The notes beneath the pieces were generated by a model, which was not told where the DNA came from, did not search any database, and saw nothing but the letters and a program-made list of their open reading frames with translations. The position numbers and the translations under genes are program-made. Positions 26,049-34,738 of a stretch of DNA of 64,000 nt are shown piece after piece; position 1 is the first letter of the stretch, and the number at the start of each line of letters is the position of its first letter. The DNA comes from Cellulosimicrobium cellulans (GTDB taxonomy: Bacteria; Actinomycetota; Actinomycetes; Actinomycetales; Cellulomonadaceae), in the NCBI RefSeq assembly GCF_016921195.1, contig NZ_JAFGYF010000002.1, forward strand, positions 186,001 through 250,000, read 5' to 3'.

Positions 26049-26108
26049 GCCGAGCATGCGGCTGCGGCCCGATCCGCGCGCTGGACGAGGCCCAACCGCA
26101 TGCTCGGC
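26049..26108. repeat. Intergenic inverted repeat with 13-base perfect arms
   Basis: GCCGAGCATGCGG (26049-26061) and CCGCATGCTCGGC (26096-26108) are exactly complementary, with 34 bases between them that can add a short GGCC pairing. It lies after the multicopper oxidase stop and may terminate that gene. Its form resembles the palindrome at 21377-21418, although the sequence differs. Confidence 0.55.
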
Positions 26109-26174
26109 GGACGACGGGTGCGTCCGGGATGTGGGCGGCCGGCCGGGTGGGTCGGGCGGGTCGACGGCGGCGGG

Positions 26175-26180
26175 TAGCGT
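26175..26180 (+). promoter_or_regulatory. -10 box TAGCGT, leaderless M20 peptidase gene
   Basis: TAGCGT with six bases (GTGGCC) to ATG 26187. It argues for ATG 26187 rather than GTG 26181. Confidence 0.5.
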
Positions 26181-26186
26181 GTGGCC

Positions 26187-27566
26187 ATGACCGCTCCGCA
26201 CCCGGACTCCCTGGCCAGCGCCCGCACCCCGGCGACCGTCGACGTCCCCTCCGGCACCGTGCCGCGCGCGGAGGACGAGGTGGTGCGGATCTGCCGGGAG
26301 CTGCTGCGGATCGACACGTCGAACTTCGGCGACGGGACCGGGCCCGGGGAACGGCGCGCGGCGGAGTACGTCATGGGGCTGCTGCACGAGGTGGGGCTCG
26401 AGCCGGAGCTGTTCGAGTCGGAGCCCGGCCGGGCGAGCGTCGTCGTGCGCCTCGAGGGCGCGGACCCGACGCGGCCGGCGCTGGTGCTCCACGGGCACCT
26501 CGACGTGGTGCCGGCGCAGGCGGCGGACTGGTCGGTCGACCCGTTCGCGGGGGAGGAGATCGACGGCCTGCTGTGGGGCCGCGGCGCGGTGGACATGAAG
26601 GACATGGACGCGATGATCCTGGCGGTCGTGCGCCAGATGGTGCGCGAGGGGCGCAAGCCCGCGCGCGACGTCGTCGTCGCGTTCTTCGCGGACGAGGAGG
26701 CGGGCGGCGTGCACGGGGCGCGCTACGCCGTCGACCATCGGCCGGAGCTGTTCGAGGGCGCGACCGAGGCGATCAGCGAGGTCGGCGGGTTCTCGGTCGA
26801 GGTCGGTGGGCGGCGGGCCTACCTGCTCCAGACGGCGGAGAAGGGCATCGCCTGGCTGCGCCTCGTCGCGGAGGGCCGCGCGGGCCACGGGTCGCAGGTG
26901 AACGACGACAACGCGGTGACACGGCTCGCGGAGGCGGTCGCGCGCATCGGGGCCCACCACTGGCCGAACACGCTCACGCCGACGGTCGACAAGCTGCTCC
27001 GGGGCGTCGCGGACCTCACCGGGCTCCGGTACGACCCGGAGGACCCGTCGTCGGTCGCGGCGCTCGTCGCGGCGCTCGGCCCGGCGTCGCGGTTCGTCGG
27101 GGCGACCGTGCGCCACACGTCGAACCCGACGCAGCTCTCCGCCGGGTACAAGGCGAACGTCATCCCCGGCCGGGCGGAGGCGGCGATCGACGCGCGCCTG
27201 CTGCCCGGGCACGAGGAGGACGGATTCGCGACGCTGCGCGCGCTCGCGGGGGAGCACGTGCGGGTCGAGGAGATCCACCGGGACATCGCGCTCGAGGTGC
27301 CGTTCGAGGGCGACCTGGTCGACGCGATGGTCGACTCGCTGCTCGCCGAGGACCCCGAGGCGACCGTGCTGCCGTACACGCTGTCCGGCGGCACGGACAA
27401 CAAGTCGCTCGCGCGCCTCGGCATCACGGGCTACGGCTTCGCGCCGCTGCGCCTGCCCGGCGACCTCGACTTCTCCGGCATGTTCCACGGGGTCGACGAG
27501 CGCGTCCCGGTCGACTCGCTGCGGTTCGGCGTGCGCGTGCTGGACCGCCTGCTGCGCACCTGCTGA
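26187..27566 (+). CDS. M20/M25/M40 family metallopeptidase
   Basis: 459 residues. It is a cytoplasmic di-zinc hydrolase of the ArgE/DapE/CPG2 group, acting on peptides or N-acyl amino acids. Visible features: LVLHGHLDVVPA with the first metal His and catalytic Asp, GRGAVDMKDMDA with the bridging Asp, the general-base pair in FFADEEAGG, the dimerisation-domain His in GRAGHGSQ, and a late metal His in MFHGVDERVPV. DapE and carboxypeptidase functions cannot be told apart. No operon partner, so a general peptidase is likelier than a lysine-pathway enzyme. Confidence 0.92.
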   Translation: MTAPHPDSLASARTPATVDVPSGTVPRAEDEVVRICRELLRIDTSNFGDGTGPGERRAAEYVMGLLHEVGLEPELFESEPGRASVVVRLEGADPTRPALVLHGHLDVVPAQAADWSVDPFAGEEIDGLLWGRGAVDMKDMDAMILAVVRQMVREGRKPARDVVVAFFADEEAGGVHGARYAVDHRPELFEGATEAISEVGGFSVEVGGRRAYLLQTAEKGIAWLRLVAEGRAGHGSQVNDDNAVTRLAEAVARIGAHHWPNTLTPTVDKLLRGVADLTGLRYDPEDPSSVAALVAALGPASRFVGATVRHTSNPTQLSAGYKANVIPGRAEAAIDARLLPGHEEDGFATLRALAGEHVRVEEIHRDIALEVPFEGDLVDAMVDSLLAEDPEATVLPYTLSGGTDNKSLARLGITGYGFAPLRLPGDLDFSGMFHGVDERVPVDSLRFGVRVLDRLLRTC

Positions 27567-27585
27567 CGCCTCCCGGGTCGACCGC

Positions 27586-28419
27586 TCACGCGTCGCCGAG
27601 CAGCGCCCGGACCGACGAGCGGAGCTGCGCGCGGTAACCCCCGCCGAACAGCACCGCGTGCACGGCGACCGGGTACACCTGGTGCAGCGCGACCCGGTGG
27701 CGCCACCCGCGCGCGAGCGGGTGGGCGTGGTCGTACCCGGCGACGATCTCGTCGAGGTGGGGCGCGCCGAACAGGGCGAGCATCGCCAGGTCGGCCTCGC
27801 GGTGCCCGCCGTGCGCGGCGGGGTCGACGAGGACCGCCTCGACGGCGTCCCGCGCGTCGTCCGGCCCGGGCTCGCGCCGGGTCCAGAGGACGTTGCCCGA
27901 CCACAGGTCGCCGTGCACGCGCGCGGGGGAGTCGTCGAGCGCGGGCCGGGCGAGGTCGGCGAGGCGCTCGCCCAGCCGTTCGAGGAGGCGCGCGTCCTCG
28001 GCATCGAGGGCGCCACGGTCCCGGCCCTGCCGCGCGACCGGGAGCAGCCGCGCCTCGGCGTAGAAGGTCGGCCAGTCGGGCCAGGAGCCCGTCGGCATCG
28101 GCAGCGGGTCGCCGAGCGGACCGAAGAACGCCTCGCCGGACCACCCCGGCGGCGACGCGCCCCACGAGGGGGCGCCCGCGTCGTGCACGACGGCGAGCGC
28201 CCGCCCGAACGCGTGCGCCGCCTCGGGCGTCGGCGCGGCGGGCAGGACGCGCTCGAGATCGAGGCGCGTCGGGCTCACGGCGAGGACCCGCGCGACGCGG
28301 GGCCCGCCCGCGACGCGGAGCCAGGCGAGCCCGGCGGCCTCGCAGGCGAAGAACCCCGGCGGCGCGTCGGCGCGGGACTTGGTGAAGACGCCCGGTGGCG
28401 CGCCCCCAGGACTCCTCAT
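27586..28419 (-). CDS. Fructosamine/ketosamine-3-kinase family protein
   Basis: 277 residues from ATG 28419. A small kinase with the aminoglycoside-phosphotransferase fold: a Lys early in GVFTKSRADAPPGFFACEAAGL, the catalytic loop RVHGDLWSGNVLW and the metal-binding LVDPAAHGGHREADLAML. The HGDLWSGN and DPA.HGGHRE.DLAM pair is diagnostic of the family, which phosphorylates glycated amines so that the sugar falls off, repairing protein glycation. The gene is probably cotranscribed after the DUF5703 gene, about 22 bases upstream. Confidence 0.88.
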   Translation of the reverse strand: MRSPGGAPPGVFTKSRADAPPGFFACEAAGLAWLRVAGGPRVARVLAVSPTRLDLERVLPAAPTPEAAHAFGRALAVVHDAGAPSWGASPPGWSGEAFFGPLGDPLPMPTGSWPDWPTFYAEARLLPVARQGRDRGALDAEDARLLERLGERLADLARPALDDSPARVHGDLWSGNVLWTRREPGPDDARDAVEAVLVDPAAHGGHREADLAMLALFGAPHLDEIVAGYDHAHPLARGWRHRVALHQVYPVAVHAVLFGGGYRAQLRSSVRALLGDA

Positions 28420-28441
28420 GGTCCCGGGATCAGAGGGTCGA

Positions 28442-28675
28442 TCACAGCGTCGAGCTGACCCGGATGATCTTGCGCCGCAGCCAGACGCGGCGCTCGCCGC
28501 CGACGTACAGCCGGGTGCGGGCCAGCTCCCAGCGCCCGTACTCCGCCTCGTCGGTGAGGAGCTTGCGCGCGTCCGACCGGCTCGTGGAGCGGTCGATCGT
28601 CAGGACGCGGTACTCGTACTGCCCGCCGTGCGCGGCCCATCCGGACCGCCGACGTGACGTCGGCCTCTCCTCCAC
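28442..28675 (-). CDS. DUF5703 family small protein
   Basis: 77 residues from GTG 28675. Basic N-terminus, then the family core: YEYRVLTIDRSTSRSDARKL, EYGRWELARTRLYVGGERRV and WLRRKIIRV. A conserved actinobacterial protein with no assigned role. The charge pattern and small size suggest a soluble accessory protein. GAGAGGA lies about nine bases before the start. It precedes the fructosamine-kinase-like gene and diverges from a small acidic protein. Confidence 0.78.
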   Translation of the reverse strand: MEERPTSRRRSGWAAHGGQYEYRVLTIDRSTSRSDARKLLTDEAEYGRWELARTRLYVGGERRVWLRRKIIRVSSTL

Positions 28676-28763
28676 GTGCCACCGTCCTCTCTCGCCTGTC
28701 TCGGTCTCGGCCGGGCGGGAGAACCTGCCCGGCTAACGAGTGCCATTGTGCCCCTCTCGGCGC

Positions 28764-28769
28764 TACCGT
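28764..28769 (+). promoter_or_regulatory. -10 box TACCGT, leaderless acidic protein gene
   Basis: TACCGT with six bases to ATG 28776. Confidence 0.45.
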
Positions 28770-28775
28770 CAGGGT

Positions 28776-29087
28776 ATGACCGCTGACCCGCGTGCCGCGC
28801 TCGACCGGTTCATCGCCGCGCTCGAGGCCCACTACAACGCCGTCGCCGCACGTCGCGGCGAGGACGACCCGGCCGTCGACGACGCCTACTACGTGCTCGC
28901 GGACGCCTTCGAGGTCTACGACGAGGCGCTCGGCCAGGTCCACGGGGAGGCGACGCCGTTCTACCTCGCGGAGGAGGACGACGACGAGGACGACGAGGAC
29001 GACGACGAGGACGAGATCGACGACCTCGACGACACGCTCGACGACGACGTCCTCTCCGGCGAGCTGGAGACCGACGGCGCGCGCTGA
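28776..29087 (+). CDS. Small acidic conserved protein of unknown function
   Basis: 103 residues. The first about 65 form helices with the recognisable core ALDRFIAALEAHYNAVAARR and DPAVDDAYYVLADAFEVYDEAL. The C-terminus is a run of about 30 Asp and Glu residues, encoded by GAC/GAG repeats. Similar actinobacterial proteins are sometimes labelled primosomal, a label I cannot support here. The acidic tail could bind cations or basic proteins. It is divergent from DUF5703 and convergent with the aldo/keto reductase gene. Confidence 0.72.
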   Translation: MTADPRAALDRFIAALEAHYNAVAARRGEDDPAVDDAYYVLADAFEVYDEALGQVHGEATPFYLAEEDDDEDDEDDDEDEIDDLDDTLDDDVLSGELETDGAR

Positions 29088-29099
29088 CGCGCGGCGCCG

Positions 29100-30068
29100 T
29101 CACCACCGCTCGGGGTAGCCGACCTCCAGGTCGCTCACGTCGTCGAGCGCCGCACGGACCGCGTCGGGGAGCTCGAGGTCGGTCGCGGCGAGCGACGTGC
29201 GGAGCTGGGCGGGAGTGCGCGCACCGACGATCGCGCTCGCCACGGTGGGGCGGCCGAGGAGCCACGACAGCGCGACGTCGAGCGGGGCGCGCCCGAGCCC
29301 GTCGGCCGCGGTGACGACGGCCTCGACGATGCCGGACGAGGACTGGTCCAGGTACGGCTCGACGAACGCCGCGAGGTGCGGGGACGCGCCGCGCGAGTCC
29401 GCGGGGAGCGAGCGGCGGTACTTGCCCGTGAGGACGCCCCGGCCGAGCGGCGACCACGCGAGCAGGCCGAGGCCGAGCGACTCGGCCGCCGGCACGACCT
29501 CCCGCTCCACGCCGCGCTGGAGCAGCGAGTACTCGAGCTCGACCGCGGCGAGACCCACGTCGTCGGCGCCGCCGAGCAGGGTCGCCGCGCGCGCCGTCGC
29601 CCACGCGGGATGGTTGGACAGGCCGACGTAGCGTGCGCGCCCGGACGTCACGGCGTGGCGCAGCGCGGACAGCGTCTCGGTGAACGGGGTGCTCGGGTCG
29701 GGCGCGTGCACGAGGAACAGGTCGACGTGGTCGGTGCCGAGTCGCGACAGCGAGTCGTCCAGCGAGTCGAGGAGCGCACCGCGCGACGCGTCGAGGACCG
29801 GACCGCGCGCGGTGTGGCGCACGCCGGCCTTGGTGCACAGGAGCACGTCGCGCCGGTCGACCTTCGTCCCGAGCAGCGAGCCCAGGAGCGACTCGGCGTC
29901 CCCGTCGGCGTACGAGGCGGCGGTGTCGACGAGGGTCCCGCCCGCGTCGACGAAGTCGCGCAGCTGCTCGGCGGCGTCGAGCTCGTCCGTGTCCCGGGCC
30001 CACGTCATGGTGCCGAGACCGAGCTCGGAGACGCGCAGACCGGTGCTGCCGAGGTGGCGGTGTTCCAT
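29100..30068 (-). CDS. Aldo/keto reductase
   Basis: 322 residues from ATG 30068. A TIM-barrel NADPH oxidoreductase: LGLGTMTWA (cofactor side of strand 1), catalytic Asp and Tyr in [13 protein letters not shown], Lys in LLCTKAGVR, His in DLFLVHAPD, and C-terminal [17 protein letters not shown] for NADPH binding. It reduces an aldehyde or ketone, and the substrate is not predictable. TACCCT eight bases upstream of the ATG suggests a leaderless transcript. Divergent from uppP with 210 bases between. Confidence 0.93.
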   Translation of the reverse strand: MEHRHLGSTGLRVSELGLGTMTWARDTDELDAAEQLRDFVDAGGTLVDTAASYADGDAESLLGSLLGTKVDRRDVLLCTKAGVRHTARGPVLDASRGALLDSLDDSLSRLGTDHVDLFLVHAPDPSTPFTETLSALRHAVTSGRARYVGLSNHPAWATARAATLLGGADDVGLAAVELEYSLLQRGVEREVVPAAESLGLGLLAWSPLGRGVLTGKYRRSLPADSRGASPHLAAFVEPYLDQSSSGIVEAVVTAADGLGRAPLDVALSWLLGRPTVASAIVGARTPAQLRTSLAATDLELPDAVRAALDDVSDLEVGYPERW

Positions 30069-30076
30069 GGGAGCCG

Positions 30077-30082
30077 AGGGTA
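30077..30082 (-). promoter_or_regulatory. -10 box TACCCT, leaderless aldo/keto reductase gene
   Basis: TACCCT on the minus strand with eight bases to ATG 30068. Confidence 0.4.
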
Positions 30083-30140
30083 CCGGCGGAGCCCGGCGCG
30101 CGATCGTCGGGGCGCGCGGCGGACGTCCGGGAGGAGCGAG

Positions 30141-30217
30141 GTTCACCCGGGCACGAGGCCCGCCGGCCCGGTCGGCGGGACGGTGTTCACCCACCCGTCG
30201 TGCGGCGTTCATCCGGG
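30141..30217 (+). promoter_or_regulatory. PHO-box-like repeats (three GTTCAyCC units in 11-bp register)
   Basis: GTTCACCCGGG (30141-30151), GTTCACCCACC (30185-30195) and GTTCATCCGGG (30207-30217) begin 44 and 22 bases apart, both exact multiples of 11. Streptomyces PhoP binds 11-base direct repeat units with core GTTCACC. The last unit ends about 48 bases before the uppP -10 (30265-30270), which itself has no -35, a layout expected for activation. Confidence 0.5.
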
Positions 30218-30264
30218 CGCTCCGCCCCGAGCGACGGCATGCCGGAGGGGCCTGTGGGAGCGGG

Positions 30265-30270
30265 TATCGT
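30265..30270 (+). promoter_or_regulatory. -10 box TATCGT, leaderless uppP
   Basis: TATCGT with eight bases to GTG 30279. No recognisable -35 is present. Confidence 0.5.
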
Positions 30271-30278
30271 GGCCGCTC

Positions 30279-31154
30279 GTGAACGCGTGGGAAGCCGTCC
30301 TCCTCGGCCTGGTCCAGGGCCTGACCGAGTTCCTCCCGATCTCCTCGAGCGCGCACCTGCGCATCGTGGGCGAGCTCATCGGCTCGCAGGACCCGGGGGC
30401 CGCCTTCACGGCGATCACCCAGATCGGGACCGAGACGGCGGTCCTGCTGTACTTCCGGCGCGACATCGTCCGGATCTGCGTGGCGTGGTGGCGCTCCGTG
30501 CGCGGCGACCACGGCACCGACTGGCGGTCGCGCCTCGGGCAGCACGACCACGACGCCGCGATGGCCTGGTACATCGCCCTGGGGTCGGTCCCGATCGTCG
30601 TGCTCGGCCTGCTGTTCCAGGACGCGATCGAGAACACGTTCCGCAACCTCTACCTCACGGCCCTCATGCTCGCCGTCTTCGCGCTCCTGCTCGGCTGGGC
30701 CGACCGGGTCGGCGCCAAGCGCCGGTCGCTGCGCGAGCTCTCGCCGGGCCAGGCCGTCGCGTTCGGCTTCGCGCAGGCGCTCGCGCTCGTGCCCGGCGTC
30801 TCACGGTCCGGCGGGACGATCACGGCCGGGCTGCTCATGGGCTTCACGCGGGAGGCGGCGGCGCGCTACTCGTTCCTCCTCGCGATCCCGGCGGTCATGG
30901 GCTCGGGCTTCTACCAGCTCTTCAAGGCCTCGGACGAGCCCGCGCCCGGTGCGCCGGGCGCGGGGGCCACGCTCATCGCCACGCTCGTCGCGTTCGTCGT
31001 CGGGTACTTCGTCATCATCGCGTTCCTCAAGATCGTCTCGACGTTCAGCTACACGCCGTTCGTGGTCTACCGCCTGGCGCTCGCGGCGCTCGTCGTGCTG
31101 CTCCTGCTCACCGGCGTCCTCGAGCCCGGTGGGACGGCCGCGTCGACCCCGTAG
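30279..31154 (+). CDS. uppP: Undecaprenyl-diphosphatase
   Basis: 291 residues from GTG 30279. A membrane enzyme (BacA family) that releases phosphate from undecaprenyl diphosphate and so recycles the lipid carrier for wall synthesis; it also gives bacitracin tolerance. Family motifs: [20 protein letters not shown] near the N-terminus with the catalytic Glu and Ser, and [20 protein letters not shown] in the second half with the catalytic Arg. About eight helices. PHO-box-like repeats upstream suggest control by phosphate supply. Convergent with the CorA-type gene, 16 bases apart. Confidence 0.96.
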   Translation: MNAWEAVLLGLVQGLTEFLPISSSAHLRIVGELIGSQDPGAAFTAITQIGTETAVLLYFRRDIVRICVAWWRSVRGDHGTDWRSRLGQHDHDAAMAWYIALGSVPIVVLGLLFQDAIENTFRNLYLTALMLAVFALLLGWADRVGAKRRSLRELSPGQAVAFGFAQALALVPGVSRSGGTITAGLLMGFTREAAARYSFLLAIPAVMGSGFYQLFKASDEPAPGAPGAGATLIATLVAFVVGYFVIIAFLKIVSTFSYTPFVVYRLALAALVVLLLLTGVLEPGGTAASTP

Positions 31155-31170
31155 TGCGTCGCGCGCCCGG

Positions 31171-32283
31171 TCAGAGCCACCCCACCCGCTTGAACACCCG
31201 GTAGAGCACCAGGCAGCCGCCCGCCATGAGTGCGAGCGCGAACGGGTAGCCGAACGCCCAGTGCAGCTCGGGCATGTCCTGGAAGTTCATGCCGTAGACG
31301 CCCGCGACGATCGTCGGGTAGACGAGGATCGCGGCCCAGGCCGAGATCTTGCGCATGTCCTCGTTCTGGCGCACCGACACCTGCGACATGTGGACCTGCA
31401 GCATGTCGGAGAGCAGGTCGTCGTGCGCGTCGAGGTGGCGGTCGATCCGCTCGACCGTCGACACCACGCGCTCGAGCATGCGCCGGTTCACCCCGAGGTG
31501 GTCCGGCACGTCGGGGTCCAGGAGCTCGGGCAGCTCGGCGGTCACGGGCATGAGGGCGCGTCGTGCCTCGGTGATCTCGCGCTTGAGGTCGTAGATGCGC
31601 TCGACCGGGTCCTCGCGCCCCTGGTCGAACACGACCCGTTCGGTGTCCGCGACCGCGTCGCCCAGGCCGAGCTCGACCTCCGACGCGCCGCCCACGATGG
31701 CCAGCACGGCGGCCGAGACGATGCGCCGGACCGGTGCACCGCGCGGGTCGCCCGGTGCCCCGAGCTTGTCGAGCATGGCCGCGTGGACGTCCGCGTCGCC
31801 CTCCTCGGCGGTGAGGACGACGCCGGGACCGAGGAGCGCGGCGAACTGGCCCGTGTGCACCTGGCGGTCGGACTCGGTGTACCAGGCCGTCGGCGTGACG
31901 AGCAGGAGCCAGTCCGCGGCGACCCGGCGCACGTGCGCGAGCGGGCGGTGCGTCCGGCGGGACAGCTCGTGACGCGTGGTCCCGGGGCTCGTGGCGACCT
32001 CGCAGGCGGCGTCGAGCACCGCCTCGAGGTCCGGCAGCCGGGCCCACGTGGCCGGACCGCGGCCGTCGAGCCGGTCACCACCGCGGGACGCGTCGCCGTG
32101 GGGCGCGTCGTCCTGCCGTGAGGTCTCGCCGCGGCGCAGGTCCGGGAGGGTGGCCGGGTCGGCCGGGTGGACGCCGCCCGCGCCCGGGTCGACCGTCCAC
32201 GCCCCGAGCACGCGGGTCGTCCGACGCGTGCCGGAGGCGTCGGGGGGCGGGGTGCCGACGAGCGGGTCCGTGGAGTTCGTCAC
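31171..32283 (-). CDS. corA: CorA family magnesium/cobalt channel
   Basis: 370 residues from GTG 32283. A large cytoplasmic domain (with a long Gly/Asp/Arg-rich insert at about 50-75) ends in the long stalk helix. Two C-terminal membrane helices follow, joined by the selectivity loop YGMNF, immediately after SAWAAILVYPTIVAGV. The family forms pentameric Mg2+ channels in the plasma membrane. GACAAT six bases before the GTG may be its -10. Whether it carries Mg2+, Co2+ or Zn2+ cannot be told from sequence alone. Confidence 0.94.
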   Translation of the reverse strand: MTNSTDPLVGTPPPDASGTRRTTRVLGAWTVDPGAGGVHPADPATLPDLRRGETSRQDDAPHGDASRGGDRLDGRGPATWARLPDLEAVLDAACEVATSPGTTRHELSRRTHRPLAHVRRVAADWLLLVTPTAWYTESDRQVHTGQFAALLGPGVVLTAEEGDADVHAAMLDKLGAPGDPRGAPVRRIVSAAVLAIVGGASEVELGLGDAVADTERVVFDQGREDPVERIYDLKREITEARRALMPVTAELPELLDPDVPDHLGVNRRMLERVVSTVERIDRHLDAHDDLLSDMLQVHMSQVSVRQNEDMRKISAWAAILVYPTIVAGVYGMNFQDMPELHWAFGYPFALALMAGGCLVLYRVFKRVGWL

Positions 32284-32411
32284 GTCCGCATTGTCCCGCG
32301 CCCCGCACCGACCTGCCCGGGCGCGTGGCGTCGCCGTCCGTCAGCCTTCCGTGCCCCTGCGTGCGTCGCCCGCGTGCCGGACGACGGTCCGTCGCCGACG
32401 TTGCCGACGGA

Positions 32412-32417
32412 TAAGGT
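32412..32417 (+). promoter_or_regulatory. -10 box TAAGGT, leaderless mshC
   Basis: TAAGGT with six bases to GTG 32424. Confidence 0.5.
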
Positions 32418-32423
32418 TGACGC

Positions 32424-33698
32424 GTGCACAGCTGGCCCGCCCCGCAGATCCCCGAGCTCCCCGGACGAGGCCTCCCGGTCCGGGTGCACGACTCGTCGAC
32501 CGGCGAGCTCGTCGTCGCGGCCCCGGGGGGCGACGCCACCCTCTACGTCTGCGGCATCACGCCGTACGACGCGACCCACATCGGCCACGCGGCCACCTAC
32601 GTCGCGTTCGACCTGCTCGTGCGCGCCTGGACGGACGCCGGCCAGCGCGTGCGGTACGCGTCGAACGTCACCGACGTCGACGACCCGCTCCTCGAGCGCG
32701 CCGCCGCGACCGGCGTCGACTGGCGTGCGCTCGCCGTCGACCAGACGGCGCTCTTCGCCGAGGACATGACGGCGCTCGGCGTGGTCCCGCCCGACGTCTA
32801 CGAGGGCGCGGTCGAGACGATCCCGGCCGTCGTGGAGGCGGTGACCCAGCTCCTCGACGCCGGCCTCGCCTACCGCGTGCCGGTCGAGCCGGGAGCGGGC
32901 GGCACCGACCCGGGACTCGGCGACGTCTACGCCGACCTCTCGGCCGACCCCGCGTTCGGCTCGGTCTCGCGCCTCGCGCGCGACGTCATGCAGCACCTGT
33001 TCGCCGAGCGGGGCGGTGACCCCGAGCGCGAGGGCAAGAAGGACGCGCTCGACCCGCTCCTGTGGCGCCGCGAGCGCCCGGGCGAGCCCGCGTGGGACGG
33101 CGGTGCGCTCGGCACCGGGCGGCCCGGGTGGCATGTCGAGTGCGCCGTGATCTCGCGCGACGGGCTCGGCCTGCCCTTCGACGTGCAGGGCGGGGGAGCG
33201 GACCTGCTCTTCCCGCACCACGAGATGTCCTCCTCGCACGACCGCATGCTCTCGGGGGGCGGCGCCCCCCGCGCCCACGTGCACGCCGGCCTCGTCGCGT
33301 ACGAGGGCGAGAAGATGAGCAAGTCGCGCGGCAACCTCGTGCTCGTCTCGAACCTGCGGGCCACGGGCGTCGACCCCATGGCGATCCGCGTCGCGCTGCT
33401 CGCGCACCACTACCGCGGCGAGTGGGAGTGGACCGACGACGACCTGCCCGCCGGCGTGCGCCGCCTGGAGACGTGGCGCGACGCCGTCTCGGGCAACGGA
33501 GGTCCCGACGCCACCGCGACGCTCGCTGCCGTGCGCGCCGCGCTCGCCGACGACCTCGACGCCCCCGCGGCGCTCGCGGCCGTCGACGCGTGGGCCGCGG
33601 AATCGTTGCGTCCCGGGCGCGACACGTCGGCGGACGTCGAGGGCGCGCCGGGCGTGGTCGCCCGCGCGGTGAACGCCCTGCTCGGCGTGCGCCTCTGA
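32424..33698 (+). CDS. mshC: Mycothiol synthesis ligase: cysteine--GlcN-Ins ligase
   Basis: 424 residues from GTG 32424. It joins cysteine to glucosaminyl-inositol using ATP, the penultimate step of mycothiol synthesis. It has a cysteinyl-tRNA-synthetase-like fold with [20 protein letters not shown] (zinc Cys and HIGH motif), the [11 protein letters not shown] zinc region, [11 protein letters not shown] and the [10 protein letters not shown] loop. It is far shorter than CysS and lacks the tRNA-binding domain, which separates the two. Mycothiol is the actinobacterial low-molecular-weight thiol. The neighbouring PAC2 gene is convergent. Confidence 0.95.
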   Translation: MHSWPAPQIPELPGRGLPVRVHDSSTGELVVAAPGGDATLYVCGITPYDATHIGHAATYVAFDLLVRAWTDAGQRVRYASNVTDVDDPLLERAAATGVDWRALAVDQTALFAEDMTALGVVPPDVYEGAVETIPAVVEAVTQLLDAGLAYRVPVEPGAGGTDPGLGDVYADLSADPAFGSVSRLARDVMQHLFAERGGDPEREGKKDALDPLLWRRERPGEPAWDGGALGTGRPGWHVECAVISRDGLGLPFDVQGGGADLLFPHHEMSSSHDRMLSGGGAPRAHVHAGLVAYEGEKMSKSRGNLVLVSNLRATGVDPMAIRVALLAHHYRGEWEWTDDDLPAGVRRLETWRDAVSGNGGPDATATLAAVRAALADDLDAPAALAAVDAWAAESLRPGRDTSADVEGAPGVVARAVNALLGVRL

Positions 33699-33706
33699 CG
33701 CGCCGC

Positions 33707-33732
33707 CGCACCCACGCGGCCGCGCGGGTGCG
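33707..33732. terminator. Compact hairpin between convergent mshC and PAC2 genes
   Basis: CGCACCCACGCG (33707-33718) pairs with CGCGCGGGTGCG (33721-33732) with one A-C mismatch. It fills the 34-base gap between the two stop codons. The two-base loop must open in RNA, giving about ten pairs. Confidence 0.6.
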
Positions 33733-34602
33733 TCAGACCGTCGGGCCGCCCTTGCCCGGGTTGCCGCGGTCGCGGCGGCGCAGATAGCGCTCGAACTCGC
33801 GCGCGATCGCCTCGCCGCTCGCCTCCGGAAGCTCCGCGGTGTCCTTCGCCTCCTCGAGCTGCTGGACGTACTCGGCGATCTCGGCGTCCTCCGCGGCGAG
33901 CTCGTCGACGCCGTGCTGCCACGCCTCGGCGTCCTCGGGCAGGTCGCCGAGCGGGATCGGCTCCGAGAGCAGCTCCTCGATGCGCGCGAGGATCGCGAGC
34001 GTCGCCTTGGGCGACGGCGGGTGCGCGACGTAGTGCGGCACGGCCGCCCACAGCGACACCGACTGCAGGCCCCGCTCGGCTGCCGCGTGCTGGAGCACGC
34101 CCACGATGCCCGTCGGGCCCTCGTACGTGCTCGGCTCGACGTCGAGCACCGCCTGCAGCCCGACGCTCTCCGACGTCGCCGTCATGGGGATGGGCCGCGT
34201 GTGCGGCACGTCCGCGAGCAGCGCGCCGAGGGTGACGACCGTGCGCACGTCGTGCTCCTCCGCGATGTCGAGCAGCTCGCGGCAGTAGCGGCGCCAGCGC
34301 ATCGACGGCTCGATGCCGTGCACGAGCACGACGCGGCGGCCGGTGGGGGACAGGACCGCGGACGCGATCGTGGTCGTCGGCCACGTGATCTCCCGGCGGC
34401 CGTCGTCGTCCGTCGTGACCACGGGGCGGTTGACCTGGAAGTCGTGGTACTCCTCCGGGTCGAGCTCGTCCACGTCCTGCGCGCCCCACACCTCGTGCAG
34501 GTGCTGGAGGGCGGCGGTGGCGGCGCTCCCCGCGTCGTTCCAGCCCTCGAACGCCGCGATCATCACGGTCTGCCGGGTGCCCTCGGTCGCGTTCTCGGTC
34601 AT
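33733..34602 (-). CDS. PAC2 family protein (proteasome-assembly-chaperone fold)
   Basis: 289 residues from ATG 34602; TAGGCT six bases upstream indicates a leaderless transcript. PAC2 signatures: MIAAFEGWNDAGSAATAALQHL at the N-terminus, VLVHGIEPSMRWRRYC, VTLGALLADVPHTRPIPM and VSLWAAVPHYVAHPPSPKATLAIL. The C-terminus is a long acidic helix ending in Arg-rich sequence. The name comes from eukaryotic proteasome chaperones, but actinobacterial members have no proven link to the proteasome. Here it lies about 3.4 kb from mpa. Confidence 0.9.
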   Translation of the reverse strand: MTENATEGTRQTVMIAAFEGWNDAGSAATAALQHLHEVWGAQDVDELDPEEYHDFQVNRPVVTTDDDGRREITWPTTTIASAVLSPTGRRVVLVHGIEPSMRWRRYCRELLDIAEEHDVRTVVTLGALLADVPHTRPIPMTATSESVGLQAVLDVEPSTYEGPTGIVGVLQHAAAERGLQSVSLWAAVPHYVAHPPSPKATLAILARIEELLSEPIPLGDLPEDAEAWQHGVDELAAEDAEIAEYVQQLEEAKDTAELPEASGEAIAREFERYLRRRDRGNPGKGGPTV

Positions 34603-34608
34603 CGCCCC

Positions 34609-34614
34609 AGCCTA
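34609..34614 (-). promoter_or_regulatory. -10 box TAGGCT, leaderless PAC2 gene
   Basis: TAGGCT on the minus strand with six bases to ATG 34602. Confidence 0.5.
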
Positions 34615-34738
34615 TGCGGCCGGGCCCGACGACGGCGGAGCGGGTTCGCGCGTGGCGTAGCCCCACGTAGGGTGGAGGGACCGGGTGCACCGCGTCGTGC
34701 CCCGCCCGGACCCCACCCCTCGTCCTTGGAGCCATGCC

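Noticed and set aside
23925-28016. A 1363-codon minus-strand open frame spanning several genes
   Set aside because: It crosses three unrelated plus-strand genes that each have family motifs, and part of a correctly framed minus-strand gene. No ribosome site or coherent domain.
28975-29060. A GAC/GAG-rich microsatellite-like run
   Set aside because: It encodes the acidic tail of the 103-residue protein in frame, so no separate repeat feature is needed.
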